From an uncultured Bacteroidota bacterium (GTDB taxonomy: Bacteria > Bacteroidota > Bacteroidia > Chitinophagales > Chitinophagaceae), in NCBI GenBank assembly GCA_903824665.1, contig CAIJXT010000001.1, positions 124,001 to 188,000 on the forward strand: DNA of 64,000 bases, written 5' to 3'. The notes beneath the pieces are model-generated. The model had not been told where the DNA came from. It saw only the letters and a list, made by a program, of their open reading frames with translations, and searched no databases. Below, in pieces: positions 37,149-47,498 of this stretch (its first letter is position 1; the number at the start of each line of letters is the position of its first letter). A program made the translations under genes and the position numbers.

Positions 37149-38414
37149 TTATCTTTCCTTAACAGTATGACCCCGGAAAACACTGCCCAGCAACGCGGCG
37201 CTAACCATTATCGGTACGATCATCAGGTATTTGTATGGGATCTGAATAAATGCATAGAATACCGCCAGATAAACCTTGAATGAAAAAAGCAGAAAGGTGT
37301 TGACGTCGTACCGGGTACGGTAGCGGATAAAGTATCCGCCCAGTAACAATACTGTGATCGCACAAACCGCGAGATGAATGTTTTTATACAGCATTAGTAT
37401 ATGTCCCTCATCGCCCGGTAGCCACTTTAGGGCGTACGATGTGAATCCCAATCCATTGAGCAGGTACACCTTTCCTCCAAAAGTATTGAGGTCGCGTAGC
37501 CACTCGCCATAGGCGGCATTGGTGTGGTAGGCATATCCTTTCATGAATATCTGTGGGTCTTTTCGCAAAAAAGGCATCCAGTAAAAGAGCACAAAGCAGG
37601 CTAAAATGGTGACGCCGGTAGCAATGGCTTGCCGGCGGTAGCCCGCTACAAAAAGTAGCAACAAACATAATGGCACCCAGAAAACGATGCTGTACCGGGA
37701 AAGCAGACAAAGCGCTATTGCAGGCACGAACAACCAAGGGCGTTTTCTGCTCAATCCAGCAGCAACAAAAAAGTAGTATCCGGCGATAAGCCCCTCTACC
37801 GTAAACACAAACACCTTCCAGTCGTGAAGAATAAAAACGAGCCATACCAGCAGCGGCCATATGGGGACAAAGAGTTGCAGGAAAACGCTAGTCGCTGCCT
37901 TTCTGCTGTTGATAAAATGATAGCAGGATACGATCCACAGGGCTAATGTGGGTACCCAGCGGTAGTCTTTGTGCAGCCACTCACAGATTATGTAAGGCAT
38001 CCACTGAAAGGGCAGATAGGTGGGAAACAGCGTATACTCCGGAAACTGTATAGTATAATAGGGTTGCTCGCCCTGCAGAAAGCGCTGCACCAGCGTTGTG
38101 ATCTGCGGAATGACATCGGAGCTGCTTTTTGTATCGCCATAACTGAGGTGGTACCACCAGTAGTGCTTGAGCTGTGAGATCACATAAAACGACAACCCTA
38201 AAAACAGTGCCCAATGTACTATACTGATAATCCTACCGGGGCGCAAGACGGTTACCGCCAGCGCAGGTGCACTACTGATACGCAGATACACAAAACCGAT
38301 ACCCAGCGACAGCGAAACGAATACTACCGGAGACAAATACGGACCCAGGGTATTGACCAGAAATGTGGCAAACAACACCTCGAGGCAGCAAAGTAGTAGC
38401 AATAATTGTTTCAT
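37149..38414 (-). CDS. Polytopic membrane protein, possible GT-C-type glycosyltransferase
   Basis: 421 residues from the ATG at 38414. About ten hydrophobic segments. Loops carry YGDTKSSSDVIPQITTLVQRFLQGEQPYYTI and FPTYLPFQWMPYIICEW. The pattern of membrane helices with an early acidic/aromatic periplasmic loop resembles DUF2029/GT87-like polyprenyl-sugar transferases in Bacteroidota, but no decisive motif is visible. It could be an integral membrane protein of another family. It starts 79 bp after the DUF4197 gene's upstream end on the same strand. Confidence 0.55.
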   Translation of the reverse strand: MKQLLLLLCCLEVLFATFLVNTLGPYLSPVVFVSLSLGIGFVYLRISSAPALAVTVLRPGRIISIVHWALFLGLSFYVISQLKHYWWYHLSYGDTKSSSDVIPQITTLVQRFLQGEQPYYTIQFPEYTLFPTYLPFQWMPYIICEWLHKDYRWVPTLALWIVSCYHFINSRKAATSVFLQLFVPIWPLLVWLVFILHDWKVFVFTVEGLIAGYYFFVAAGLSRKRPWLFVPAIALCLLSRYSIVFWVPLCLLLLFVAGYRRQAIATGVTILACFVLFYWMPFLRKDPQIFMKGYAYHTNAAYGEWLRDLNTFGGKVYLLNGLGFTSYALKWLPGDEGHILMLYKNIHLAVCAITVLLLGGYFIRYRTRYDVNTFLLFSFKVYLAVFYAFIQIPYKYLMIVPIMVSAALLGSVFRGHTVKER

Positions 38415-38541
38415 CCCGGCTGTTTGACTGCACAAATTAATAAGATATTATGCATTTATACCGCCAAGTTTGGATCATGGCAAACTTTTGACTTATGGCT
38501 TAGCCGACATAGCCTATTTTTGCCAAAAATTTCCTAGCCGA

Positions 38542-39600
38542 GTGGATAATCATAAAAGAAGAGCGGTAGCGTGGTGGCTGATTGCCGGGATCATAATGAT
38601 CATAATAGAGTTTTTTATGGGTGGTGTCACCCGGCTTACAGGATCGGGGCTCTCGATTACAGAATGGAAGCCGATAATGGGCACACTGCCGCCACTCAAT
38701 GAGGCTGAATGGAATAATGCATTTGACAGCTACAAGAATATAGCCCAATATAAATACCTCAACAGCCACTTTACCCTGCCAGACTTCAAATTCATCTTTT
38801 TCTGGGAGTGGGCACACCGCCTATGGGCCCGTATGCTGGGCGTGGTATTTGCAATTGGATTCGTTTATTTCCTTTCAAAAAAGTACTTCGATAAGGGTAT
38901 GGTGCGGCCGTTTATAGTATTGTTTATCCTTGGTGGTGTGCAGGGGTACGTAGGCTGGCGTATGGTGGCCAGTGGCCTCAACGATACCGACCTGTATGTA
39001 AAGCATACATGGCTGGCAGCACACTTCCTGTCGGCGCTCACGCTCATGTGCTATACGCTGTGGTTTGCGCTGATATTGTTGGTGCCACCCGGCCGTAAGG
39101 CTGCATCGCCCGCACTGTTCCGGAGCACGCTGGGTGTTATTGTGCTTATGTATGTGCAACTGGCATATGGTGCCTTCATGGCAGGGCTGCATGCTTCTAA
39201 AAGCGCACCCACCTGGCCTACGATAAATGGCAACTGGATACCCGGCGGAATGATGGAGCACAGTTTTGTGCACAACCCCATCAATGTGCACTTTATGCAC
39301 CGCGGGCTGGCATACCTGCTGCTGGCCGTCATCATTTGGTGGTTTATATACGCTTCGGGCAGGGCTCGCAATATCGCAGGCAGCCTGCTGGGTACCACCC
39401 GGTGGTGGCCATTGGCTCTGGTGTTACTGCAGGTGTTGCTGGGTATTGTTACCTTGCTGTGTGCACCACTTATCACGTTTGCGCGTTTCGGGTTGTATGA
39501 AACACTGGCAGAGCTGCATCAGCTTGTGGCCATGTTCCTGCTTATGTCGCTCGTTGTGAATCTGTATGTAGCTACCAGGCCCGCCCCGGCAGGGTTGTAA
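38542..39600 (+). CDS. ctaA: Heme A synthase (CtaA/COX15 family)
   Basis: 352 residues from GTG at 38542; a TTG at 38470 is upstream of a -7 element (TATTTTTG, 38515-38522) and is excluded. Eight membrane helices. Conserved histidines fall in [41 protein letters not shown] and [32 protein letters not shown] is the family N-terminal signature. It oxidises heme O to heme A for cytochrome oxidase. No cytochrome oxidase genes are in the window. Confidence 0.9.
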   Translation: MDNHKRRAVAWWLIAGIIMIIIEFFMGGVTRLTGSGLSITEWKPIMGTLPPLNEAEWNNAFDSYKNIAQYKYLNSHFTLPDFKFIFFWEWAHRLWARMLGVVFAIGFVYFLSKKYFDKGMVRPFIVLFILGGVQGYVGWRMVASGLNDTDLYVKHTWLAAHFLSALTLMCYTLWFALILLVPPGRKAASPALFRSTLGVIVLMYVQLAYGAFMAGLHASKSAPTWPTINGNWIPGGMMEHSFVHNPINVHFMHRGLAYLLLAVIIWWFIYASGRARNIAGSLLGTTRWWPLALVLLQVLLGIVTLLCAPLITFARFGLYETLAELHQLVAMFLLMSLVVNLYVATRPAPAGL

Positions 39601-39644
39601 CAACTGTCCGTCTGTATTATTGTCCTATTTCCTACCTTTGGTAT

Positions 39645-40670
39645 ATGAATACCGAAACCAAACTGCGCGAATTACTCAATAAACGCATTCTCATAATAGA
39701 TGGTGCCATGGGCACTATGATACAACGTTACAAACTGCAGGAGGCCGACTACCGTGGTGACCGCTACAAAGACTGGCATAGTGACGTAAAGGGCAATAAT
39801 GATCTGCTCTGTATCACTCAGCCCCAGATCATAAAGGCTATACACAAGGAATACCTTGCAGCAGGTGCCAATATCATTGAGACCAACACCTTCAACGCAC
39901 AGCAGATATCTATGGCCGACTACGATATGCAGGCAGTGGCATTTGAGATCAATGTGGAAGCTGCAAAGCTGGCAAAGCAGGCCATAGCAGAGTTTGGTGC
40001 CGAAACCGGTACCGACATCAGCGATCGCTTTGTAGCCGGTGCGCTGGGACCTATGAACAAAACCTTGTCGCTGTCGCCCGATGTGAATAATCCCGGTTAC
40101 CGTGCTGTCACATTTGATGAAGTAGCTGATGCGTATTATGAGCAGATAAAGGGACTGGTAGAAGGTGGTGTGGATATACTGCTGATAGAGACCATTTTCG
40201 ATACGCTGAATGCCAAGGCAGCCATATATGCCGTGAACAAATACTTCCGTGACACCAAGAAAGAGAAGTTGCCGGTGATGATATCGGGAACGATCACAGA
40301 TGCATCTGGCAGAACACTAAGCGGGCAGACACTCGAAGCTTTTTACATATCAGTGATGCATGCCAACCCCATAAGCATAGGACTAAACTGCGCTCTGGGC
40401 GCTGCAGAGATGCGCCCACATGTGGAAGAGCTGGCAGATATCGCAGCATGCTATGTAAGTGCATACCCCAACGCCGGCCTGCCTAATACGATGGGTGAGT
40501 ATGACGAAACCCCTTACCAGACCGCCGAGATAGTAGGCGAATGGGCAAAAGAGGGATGGGTAAATATGTTGGGTGGATGCTGCGGTACCACTCCACCACA
40601 CATAGCAGCAATTGCTGCGGCAGTGAAAAATTATGCACCACGTCCGTTGCCGGTACTGGCAGAGGCGTAA
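39645..40670 (+). CDS. Homocysteine S-methyltransferase domain of methionine synthase (split MetH)
   Basis: 341 residues covering only the homocysteine-binding module of MetH. It begins [22 protein letters not shown]. The zinc ligands are Cys near residue 248 in [14 protein letters not shown] and the Cys pair near 311-312 in [10 protein letters not shown]. The folate-, B12- and SAM-binding modules are absent; in many Bacteroidota they are a separate gene, not present here. The -7 element TACCTTTG (39633-39640) ends four bases before the ATG, so the mRNA may be leaderless. Confidence 0.88.
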   Translation: MNTETKLRELLNKRILIIDGAMGTMIQRYKLQEADYRGDRYKDWHSDVKGNNDLLCITQPQIIKAIHKEYLAAGANIIETNTFNAQQISMADYDMQAVAFEINVEAAKLAKQAIAEFGAETGTDISDRFVAGALGPMNKTLSLSPDVNNPGYRAVTFDEVADAYYEQIKGLVEGGVDILLIETIFDTLNAKAAIYAVNKYFRDTKKEKLPVMISGTITDASGRTLSGQTLEAFYISVMHANPISIGLNCALGAAEMRPHVEELADIAACYVSAYPNAGLPNTMGEYDETPYQTAEIVGEWAKEGWVNMLGGCCGTTPPHIAAIAAAVKNYAPRPLPVLAEA

Positions 40671-40689
40671 CCGGCCAAGCTACCACATC

Positions 40690-42129
40690 ATGAACCTGTC
40701 GCGTACTGTTGCCTGTTGTCTTTTTGTGTTGCTGCCGGTATTGTGCCTGCAGCCTGCTTTTGCCGTTGTAAAGGTTTCCGGACGCATACTGCATCCGGCA
40801 TCAGACAGCATACGCATCAGCTATAACGACAACAAGCTGGCCTACTACCCCAAAGAGTTTTATGCGCGCCTGGACAAGAAGGGAAATTTTTCTATGCAGT
40901 TTGATGTACCTGCGGATGTGTATACACAGGCAGAGATCAAACATGGCATTCACCTGGCCGACCTGATGCTGCAGGATGGCGACAGCCTGGTACTGTCGGT
41001 TGATGCAGCCTCGTTCGACAGTACGATACAATACGCTGGGAGGGGGAGCATTATTGCCAATTTTGTAGCCCGCCACACCATTACCAGTGGCCGCATGAAC
41101 CAGTACTCGGTAAGGCTGAAGAATCTGCTGGAGAAGAACCCCGCCGAATATATGCAGGCAGCAGAAAAGGAGAAGGCAGATGAGTTCAGGTTTCTGGAAA
41201 AGAACAACAACAAATTGCCGGTGGCATTTGTAGCCTACTGGACAGCCTACTACACCTATTACAATTACTTCTTCCTGCAGCAATACCCGCAGATGCACCA
41301 AATGATGGTGGTCCGCCGGTATACCGATACGGTACCCGAAGAGAACTATGCGGTGCTGCAGGCTATACCCGACAGCTTCAGCGACCGGTTGATGCAGGTA
41401 CCTCCCTACCTGTTGTACCTGACAGGCGTGTTCGAGGCGCGGCTCAAGGCGGCTGGCTTTGCCTACCCATTGTCTGTGCCTGCCAATGCTGCCCGGTTTC
41501 TCGATAGTGTCAATACACTTGCTTACCAGCAATTACCCGATAAAAGCGGCGAGTACTTTGTAGCACAGAGCCTGTATGCCCGCATCAGGCGTCAGCCCAT
41601 AGAGCGCACGCACACAGAACTAGCTGCCTTTCGCAAAAAATGGCCTGCCAGTGAATACCTGAAATTACTGGACAAGCAGACCGCCATTACAGAACGCCTG
41701 TCGCCCGGTCAGCTCGCACCCGACCTTCGTATCACTGCGCCTGATGGTACACACCTTCGCCTGTCTGATCTCAGGGGAAAGGCAGTGTACATTGGTTTTT
41801 GGGCCACATGGTGCAAACCCTGTGTGGGCGAAATGCGCCTCGCTGAGCGCAAAGTAAAGGAGGTGCTGAAAAACAAACCTGTCGCCTTCGTGTACGTATC
41901 ACTTGACGACGACTCCACAGCTGCTGCCGCACTGATGAAAACGCTGAAGATCGAAAGCCATTTTGTCTGGACAACCGGCGGCTGGTATTCCCCGGAGGTA
42001 TCGGCGTATGGCGTGCAGGGCCTGCCCACCTACTTTTTGGTAGATACAAATGGAAATTTTGCAGTCCAAAATCCACCAACGCCGCAGCAGTCTACAGAGC
42101 TGATCGTGGCTATATCAAAACTCTATTGA
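40690..42129 (+). CDS. TlpA-like thioredoxin-domain protein, exported
   Basis: 479 residues from the ATG at 40690. A signal peptide (LSRTVACCLFVLLPVLCLQPAFA) precedes a ~330-residue N-terminal DUF4369-like region, then a C-terminal thioredoxin fold beginning LSPGQLAPDLRITAPDGTHLRLSDLRGK with the active-site ATWCKPCVGEMRLAE. It probably maintains thiols or cytochrome maturation at the periplasmic face. The start lies 19 bp after the split-metH stop. Confidence 0.85.
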   Translation: MNLSRTVACCLFVLLPVLCLQPAFAVVKVSGRILHPASDSIRISYNDNKLAYYPKEFYARLDKKGNFSMQFDVPADVYTQAEIKHGIHLADLMLQDGDSLVLSVDAASFDSTIQYAGRGSIIANFVARHTITSGRMNQYSVRLKNLLEKNPAEYMQAAEKEKADEFRFLEKNNNKLPVAFVAYWTAYYTYYNYFFLQQYPQMHQMMVVRRYTDTVPEENYAVLQAIPDSFSDRLMQVPPYLLYLTGVFEARLKAAGFAYPLSVPANAARFLDSVNTLAYQQLPDKSGEYFVAQSLYARIRRQPIERTHTELAAFRKKWPASEYLKLLDKQTAITERLSPGQLAPDLRITAPDGTHLRLSDLRGKAVYIGFWATWCKPCVGEMRLAERKVKEVLKNKPVAFVYVSLDDDSTAAAALMKTLKIESHFVWTTGGWYSPEVSAYGVQGLPTYFLVDTNGNFAVQNPPTPQQSTELIVAISKLY

Positions 42130-42136
42130 TACCTGC

Positions 42137-43162
42137 TTATTCCGGCAGGCTTTTCACGGCGTTTATAAATGCCGCTATATCTGCCTCCCGGGTATCCCAG
42201 GCACACATCAGCCGCACCTCGTGGGTGTCGTCTTTCCAAACATAGAAAGGGAAGTGCTGCTGCAGTGGCTCGTACCAGTGGCGGGGTATCTCGGCAAACA
42301 CTGCATTGGCCTGTACCGGTCTTGTGATCTTCACAGAGGGGCTAGCAGCAAGCGCGTTGCGCAGCAGCTGTGCCATAGCATTAGCATGGCTGGCAGTAGT
42401 GCGCCATAAATCGTTTTGCAGCATAGCTTCAAACTGTGCGGCTATAAAACGGGTCTTGGATGCCAGTTGCATCACCTGTTTGTGCTTGAAGGCTATGTGC
42501 TGAGCCAGGGCGGGATTGAACACAACTACCGCCTCGCCAAACATCATGCCGGCCTTGGTGCCACCCAGCGACAGTATATCCACACCTGCATTAATGCTTA
42601 TGTCTGCAAGGCTGCAACCCAGCGATGCTGCTGCATTGAAAAAGCGCGAACCGTCCATGTGCAGGTACAAACCATGTTCCCGGCACAACGCGGCTATCGC
42701 TGCCACCTCAGCAGGTGTATATACCGTACCGTATTCGGTAGCCTGAGTGATAGACACCATGGTAGCCTGTGCATAATGCACATCGCCCTTCCGTATCAGG
42801 CGTGTACGGATAATGTCCGGATCCAGCTTCCCTTGATCATTGGCAGCAAGTGGAAAGAATCTGCACCCCGTAATCGTCTCGGGTGCCGATGATTCGTCGC
42901 AGTAAATATGAGAGGTATCAGCACACAGCACTGCATTGAACGACTGCGTGGCACTACTGATGCTCAGCACATTGGCCCCGGTACCATTGAACACGAAAAA
43001 CACCTGCGCTGCCGGTCCGAACAGATCTTTCACCAGAGTGGCAGTGCGGGCAGTAATATCGTCTGCGCCATAAGAGCGCGCATGTTGGTTGTTGGCCTGG
43101 CTCAGCGCTTCCATCACCTCAGGCAGTACGCCGGCATAATTGTCACTTGCAAAACTCTTCAT
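42137..43162 (-). CDS. ltaE: Low-specificity L-threonine aldolase
   Basis: 341 residues, fold-type I PLP enzyme. SDNYAGVLPEVMEAL at the N-terminus, LHMDGSRFFNAAASLG with the PLP-pyridine Asp170, and K203 in LSLGGTKAGMMFGEA for the Schiff base. It splits L-threonine to glycine and acetaldehyde. All catalytic residues appear intact. It converges with the TlpA-like gene and is divergent from the frameshifted gene at 43226. Confidence 0.88.
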   Translation of the reverse strand: MKSFASDNYAGVLPEVMEALSQANNQHARSYGADDITARTATLVKDLFGPAAQVFFVFNGTGANVLSISSATQSFNAVLCADTSHIYCDESSAPETITGCRFFPLAANDQGKLDPDIIRTRLIRKGDVHYAQATMVSITQATEYGTVYTPAEVAAIAALCREHGLYLHMDGSRFFNAAASLGCSLADISINAGVDILSLGGTKAGMMFGEAVVVFNPALAQHIAFKHKQVMQLASKTRFIAAQFEAMLQNDLWRTTASHANAMAQLLRNALAASPSVKITRPVQANAVFAEIPRHWYEPLQQHFPFYVWKDDTHEVRLMCAWDTREADIAAFINAVKSLPE

Positions 43163-43225
43163 CAGTAGTATTTGGTGCTAAAATTAGTTGATTTCCTTAC
43201 TTTAGTAGATAAAATAACCAGCGGT

Positions 43226-43731
43226 ATGAAACCAGTACTACTACTTGCCGCATCGTTTCTTTTTACAGTTACCACTTGTGCCCAGCGCACTATAAAGATG
43301 AACAATCTGTGGGCAAAGCCTGAGGTACATGTACTTTTTCAGGGATACAAGCTTGCATTTCGCATTAAAGACATAGACAGAACGCTGGCATTGCTGGCGG
43401 AAACCGGCGATTCGGTTTTTGGGAGTACCTCGGGGCTCGATACGGCAAAAGCCTACTACACCGAACTATACAATGGCCTGCGTATGGAATACCGCAGCCC
43501 CCTGCAGCCTTTGATGCAGCGGGGGGTGGGGTGTTTCTGCTGCTGGCTGGGCGGGCGGAGATCGTGAGTCCGCGCCGCAAACGGGTACGGGAGATCATTG
43601 TAAATATAGAACCGGTGCAGCGTGACGATACACTGGCCTACGTCAATTTTTATGATCCGCGCAATAACACATTGCTTTTCTCCGGCACTATGGCAGTAGA
43701 TATTTACAACAAAGATCTGGGCATAGAGTGA
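43226..43731 (+). pseudogene. Small secreted protein gene with frameshift in a G-tract
   Basis: From ATG 43226 a signal peptide (MKPVLLLAASFLFTVTTCA) leads into a conserved-looking sequence that breaks at ~43521-43531, where GGGGGG-T-GGGG lies. The frame then continues only in the -1 frame as VFLLLAGRAEIVSPRRKRVREIIVNIEPVQRDDTLAYVNFYDPRNNTLLFSGTMAVDIYNKDLGIE to the stop at 43731. One extra G in either tract (or loss of two) restores one ~168-residue protein. It may be phase variation, a recent mutation, or a sequencing error in a homopolymer. No family is recognised. Confidence 0.7.
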
Positions 43732-43741
43732 GGGGAGAATG

Positions 43742-44521
43742 TTACAACAGCATAAACCGGTCAGCATCTGCCAGGAAAGGCAGTCGCGTTCTGATATCGA
43801 AGAGTGTTTGCTGCTCCAGCGTCACCGTGTGTACCGCTTCTGTGTCGGAATGTTGCCACAGTAGCTGCCCCAGTGGGTCGAAGGCGCTGCTTTCACCCAG
43901 GTAGTTGTTGCCTTTTGCATCCTTTCCTACCCTGTTTACCCCTACTACATAGCACTGATTTTCTATAGCGCGCGCCTGCAGCAGTGTGCGCCATGCCAGG
44001 CTGCGGGGTTCTGGCCAGTTGGCCACATAGATGGCCACATCATAGTCGTCACCCGTATTGCGCGCCCAAACCGGGAAGCGCAGATCGTAACAGACCATCA
44101 GATTGACCCGCCAGCCGTTCACCTGTGCTATCAGGCGGGTATCGCCTGCCGCATAGTGTTTGTCTTCGCCGGCATAGGCAAACAAATGCCGCTTGTCGTA
44201 ATACCCTATGGTGCCATCGGGTTGCACCCACAGCATGCGGTTGTAGTATTGCCCATTGTCGGCTATAATGAGACTACCCGTAAGTATGCAGCGGTGTTGC
44301 GCCGCCATACCGGCCATCCATTGCACGGTTGCACCGTCCATAGGCTCGGCAAGTTGCTCAGGTGCCATGCTGAAACCGGTGCTGAACATCTCTGGCAGTA
44401 CCACCACATGCCGCGGGCCGGTTATGCCCGAAAGCATTTTTTCGTACCGCGCCATATTGGCGGCCTTGTCTTCCCATACTATATCGGGCTGTATGAGCGT
44501 TATATGCAACTGTGACGACAT
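43742..44521 (-). CDS. Omega-amidase / carbon-nitrogen hydrolase (YafV/Nit2-like)
   Basis: 259 residues. Catalytic triad of the nitrilase superfamily: E44 in VVVLPEMFSTGF, K110 in YYDKRHLF, C144 in LMVCYDLRFP. The shape matches omega-amidases that repair 2-oxoglutaramate and related waste amides. It converges with the frameshifted gene, separated by 10 bp. Confidence 0.88.
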   Translation of the reverse strand: MSSQLHITLIQPDIVWEDKAANMARYEKMLSGITGPRHVVVLPEMFSTGFSMAPEQLAEPMDGATVQWMAGMAAQHRCILTGSLIIADNGQYYNRMLWVQPDGTIGYYDKRHLFAYAGEDKHYAAGDTRLIAQVNGWRVNLMVCYDLRFPVWARNTGDDYDVAIYVANWPEPRSLAWRTLLQARAIENQCYVVGVNRVGKDAKGNNYLGESSAFDPLGQLLWQHSDTEAVHTVTLEQQTLFDIRTRLPFLADADRFMLL

Positions 44522-44617
44522 AATGAACAGTGATGTAATCGGTAAAAGACTAAAGGTCAGAAACTTTTTGCATTTTGTGCGGTATGGCTATTACCTGCTT
44601 TTCATACTTTTGTAACA

Positions 44618-45340
44618 ATGCAATATAAAACAAAACTGTACTTTCTGCTGGTGTTGCTGCTACCTGTATTGTCGCACGCCATAGATAAGAAAAAAGCGAA
44701 GCTCATCGTGCCCGGCAGATGGAGGGAAGTAGCACGTATGCTGCCCGATAGCACGCTGCAGCCGTTTACAGATACGCTTTACATTGCGTTTTTGCCCAAA
44801 GATTCGTTTTCCTTCCACCATCGCAAGGGGTTTATTTACGAGGGTGTTTATACCATAAACGAAGACAGTGTGCTGGATATGGGCTATGGCAAATATAGGG
44901 TGGTGTCGCGCAAGCCTGCACTCATGGTGCTCAGCAACCAGAAGGGTATTTACAAGTTTGAGGTAGATAAGTCTGACACGTCGGAAGTGATTCTGATCAA
45001 AAAGGAGGATTCAGCACGCCCGGTCACCAATATCGACGTGATGATCGGCAAATGGACGGTGTACAAACGGGTAGCCGACGGTCCGCGAACGGTAGATCAG
45101 TCGGAAAATATCCGATCGGTATATATTACCGGCCCGTCTACCGATGGCAAACAAGGGTATATATACAGTGGTACCGATGCCGACAACTACCCCTCGTGGT
45201 ATATAAAGGAACTGGGAGGCGGGCAAACGCTGAACTGCGATGGCCGCAACCCGCGTACTCTTATCGTGGCACGGTGCCAGGATGGCGAAATGATACTGGA
45301 AGAAGAGGGAATGAAATACTTCCTGAAGCAACCCAAATGA
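44618..45340 (+). CDS. Exported protein of unknown function
   Basis: 240 residues with a signal peptide (YFLLVLLLPVLSHA). The mature region is beta-rich (YIAFLPKDSFSFHHRKGFIYEGVYTI, GKWTVYKRVADGPRTVDQSENIR) and could be two lipocalin-like halves. Not recognised further. The -7 element TACTTTTG at 44605-44612 leaves almost no leader before the ATG. Confidence 0.6.
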   Translation: MQYKTKLYFLLVLLLPVLSHAIDKKKAKLIVPGRWREVARMLPDSTLQPFTDTLYIAFLPKDSFSFHHRKGFIYEGVYTINEDSVLDMGYGKYRVVSRKPALMVLSNQKGIYKFEVDKSDTSEVILIKKEDSARPVTNIDVMIGKWTVYKRVADGPRTVDQSENIRSVYITGPSTDGKQGYIYSGTDADNYPSWYIKELGGGQTLNCDGRNPRTLIVARCQDGEMILEEEGMKYFLKQPK

Positions 45341-45404
45341 AGATAAATAAGGCATGTGCCGGGCTGCCATACCGGGTCGCAGTGTCCTGAAAAAGCAGCA
45401 AAGA

Positions 45405-46112
45405 ATGAAAAACCTTTCGTTACATGATCTGAAAGAAGGATTGCTGCATCTTTTTTATCCACGGTTGTGCGAGGGTTGCAATCGCCCGCTTATCGCTGCC
45501 GAGTTTGTGGTATGTATAGGTTGCGACGCACAAATTCCCGAAACACGCTATCACGATATGCCCGACAATGAAACCGCAATGCGGTTTGCGGGTAGGGTTC
45601 CGTTCACAAAAGCTACTTCATTTGCCTACTTTACCGACGATAGCCTGTTGCAACATTTACTGCATGGGCTCAAGTACCGTCACAACAAAGATATAGCCCG
45701 GTATCTGGGTAGGCGCTTTGCAAACAGTCTGGCTGCAAGTGATTGGTTATCAGCAGTTGATATGATTGTTCCGGTGCCGCTGCACCGCAAAAGGGAGGCA
45801 GAAAGGGGCTATAATCAAAGCATGACACTGGCAGAGACCATGGCGAAACATGCCGGTATAGTGGCAAGGGCTGATACACTGGTGAGGGTTAGGGCCACCG
45901 AAAGCCAGACCCGGAAAACACGCGCAGAGCGGGCTGAAAATATGGCAGGGGCCTTCGCGGTGCGTAATGCGCCGGAAATGAAGGGCAAACACATACTTAT
46001 AGTTGATGATGTATTGACAACAGGAGCTACTATAGAGGCCTGCGCACAGGCGCTGATGGCTGTAGAAAATGTAAAAATAAGCATTGCAACCATTGGGATT
46101 GCCGTATCTTAA
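45405..46112 (+). CDS. comF: ComF-family phosphoribosyltransferase-like protein
   Basis: 235 residues from the ATG at 45405. Zinc-ribbon cysteines C22, C25, C37 and C40 (CEGC...CIGC). The PRT domain shows VPVPLHRKREAERGYNQS and the PRPP loop ILIVDDVLTTGATIEAC near ~200-215. ComF proteins are needed for DNA uptake in naturally transformable bacteria and are broadly conserved. The start sits 64 bp after the unknown exported protein. Confidence 0.9.
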   Translation: MKNLSLHDLKEGLLHLFYPRLCEGCNRPLIAAEFVVCIGCDAQIPETRYHDMPDNETAMRFAGRVPFTKATSFAYFTDDSLLQHLLHGLKYRHNKDIARYLGRRFANSLAASDWLSAVDMIVPVPLHRKREAERGYNQSMTLAETMAKHAGIVARADTLVRVRATESQTRKTRAERAENMAGAFAVRNAPEMKGKHILIVDDVLTTGATIEACAQALMAVENVKISIATIGIAVS

Positions 46113-46232
46113 CACTTATATTTGCAGTGTTTTTGATTGAGGTATTTGTTTTTATAGTTATTTCAGTATACCTTAATACCCGATTAATTAAACACACACA
46201 CTGATTCATTGAATTTTTTAACAAAAAAGATT

Positions 46233-47477
46233 ATGAAGAAACATGTATTAACGGCATCATTATTAATGTCTGTAATGACATCATTTGGTGCCGGTTTCCA
46301 GCTCAACCTGCAGGGGTTGCGGCAGCTTGCAATGGGTGGGTCGGGTACGGCCTGGCCATGGGATGCCTCAACGATTTTTTATAACCCGGGTGGTCTCGCA
46401 AGACTGAAGGGCGTACAGGTTTATGGAAGCATGATGTTTATAATGCCATCTACTGCATATGGCAACCGCGATAATTCAGGTGTTACTTCGTCTAATGAGC
46501 AGAGTGTGCGCCAGACGTTCACACCGTTCAATCTGTACTTTGGCGGCCGTGTGCACGAAGATAGTCGTCTCGCACTGGGTTTGGGTATCTATACACCATT
46601 CGGTTCGGGCCTCAAGTGGGATGACAACTGGCTGGGCAAATACATCGTACAGTCTATAGATCTCAAATGTGTATTCTTTCAGCCAACGGTAGCCTACAGG
46701 GCCACTGAATGGTTGTCTGTAGGCGGCGGGTTTGTTTTCGGCGCCGGTACTATAGATTTCAGGCAGGCTATGCCGGTACACGGCATGCTGGGTGCCGACG
46801 TCGACGATGGTCAGGCACACCTTCACGGCAGTGCTACAGGCGTTGGTTTCAACCTGGGTGCACAGATCAAGATGAGGGAAAATCTTCAGTTCGGTCTTAC
46901 TTATCGCTCACAGGTTAACATGGATGTAAGTGCAGGTGCTGCCACATTCAACGTACCTACATCACTCAGAGATTCTTTCCCCAATACCAAGTTCGATTCC
47001 CGCCTGCCGTTACCACAGGTAGCATCATTTGGTGTGGGCTGGCGCCTGGGCGATGTGACCCTCCAGGCCGATCTTAACTATACTGGCTGGAACTCATACG
47101 ATACGCTCCGCTTCGACTTTAAACAAACTACATCATCATTGAGCAATGTGCGTGCTCCGCGCCATTACCGCAATACACTCACCACAAGGGTGGGTGCCTG
47201 CTACAAACTCAGCAATGTAGTATCGCTGATGGCTGGTGGTGCTTACGACCCAACTCCTGTAACCAATGGTTTTGTATCTCCGGATCTTCCTGATGCTGAC
47301 CGCATCGTGCTCACATGCGGAATATCAATCAAACCGGCAAGGGGCCTTACCATTATGGCTGCATTTGAAGGTGTAAACTCTGTAAAGCGCAATGGTACTT
47401 ACGATCATGCCGGATTTAATGGTATCTACAAGACATCTGCCGCAACTCCGGGTATCGGCCTTTACTACAATTTCTAA
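46233..47477 (+). CDS. FadL/OmpP1/TodX-family outer-membrane transporter
   Basis: 414 residues from the ATG at 46233. Signal peptide MKKHVLTASLLMSVMTSFGA, then the conserved hatch FQLNLQGLRQLAMGGSGTAWPWDASTIFYNPGGLARL (NPAG-like). Beta strands continue to the C-terminal aromatic residue (PGIGLYYNF). It moves long-chain fatty acids or hydrophobic compounds across the outer membrane. The SGNH lipoprotein gene starts 21 bp later, a typical pairing in Bacteroidota. Confidence 0.9.
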   Translation: MKKHVLTASLLMSVMTSFGAGFQLNLQGLRQLAMGGSGTAWPWDASTIFYNPGGLARLKGVQVYGSMMFIMPSTAYGNRDNSGVTSSNEQSVRQTFTPFNLYFGGRVHEDSRLALGLGIYTPFGSGLKWDDNWLGKYIVQSIDLKCVFFQPTVAYRATEWLSVGGGFVFGAGTIDFRQAMPVHGMLGADVDDGQAHLHGSATGVGFNLGAQIKMRENLQFGLTYRSQVNMDVSAGAATFNVPTSLRDSFPNTKFDSRLPLPQVASFGVGWRLGDVTLQADLNYTGWNSYDTLRFDFKQTTSSLSNVRAPRHYRNTLTTRVGACYKLSNVVSLMAGGAYDPTPVTNGFVSPDLPDADRIVLTCGISIKPARGLTIMAAFEGVNSVKRNGTYDHAGFNGIYKTSAATPGIGLYYNF

Positions 47478-47498
47478 AAATCGAATAAAACGAGAAAA

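Noticed and set aside
40633-40690. An earlier start for the TlpA-like gene overlapping the metH module
   Set aside because: The ATG at 40690 begins a clean signal peptide; the upstream stretch is basic and lies within the 3' end of the preceding gene.
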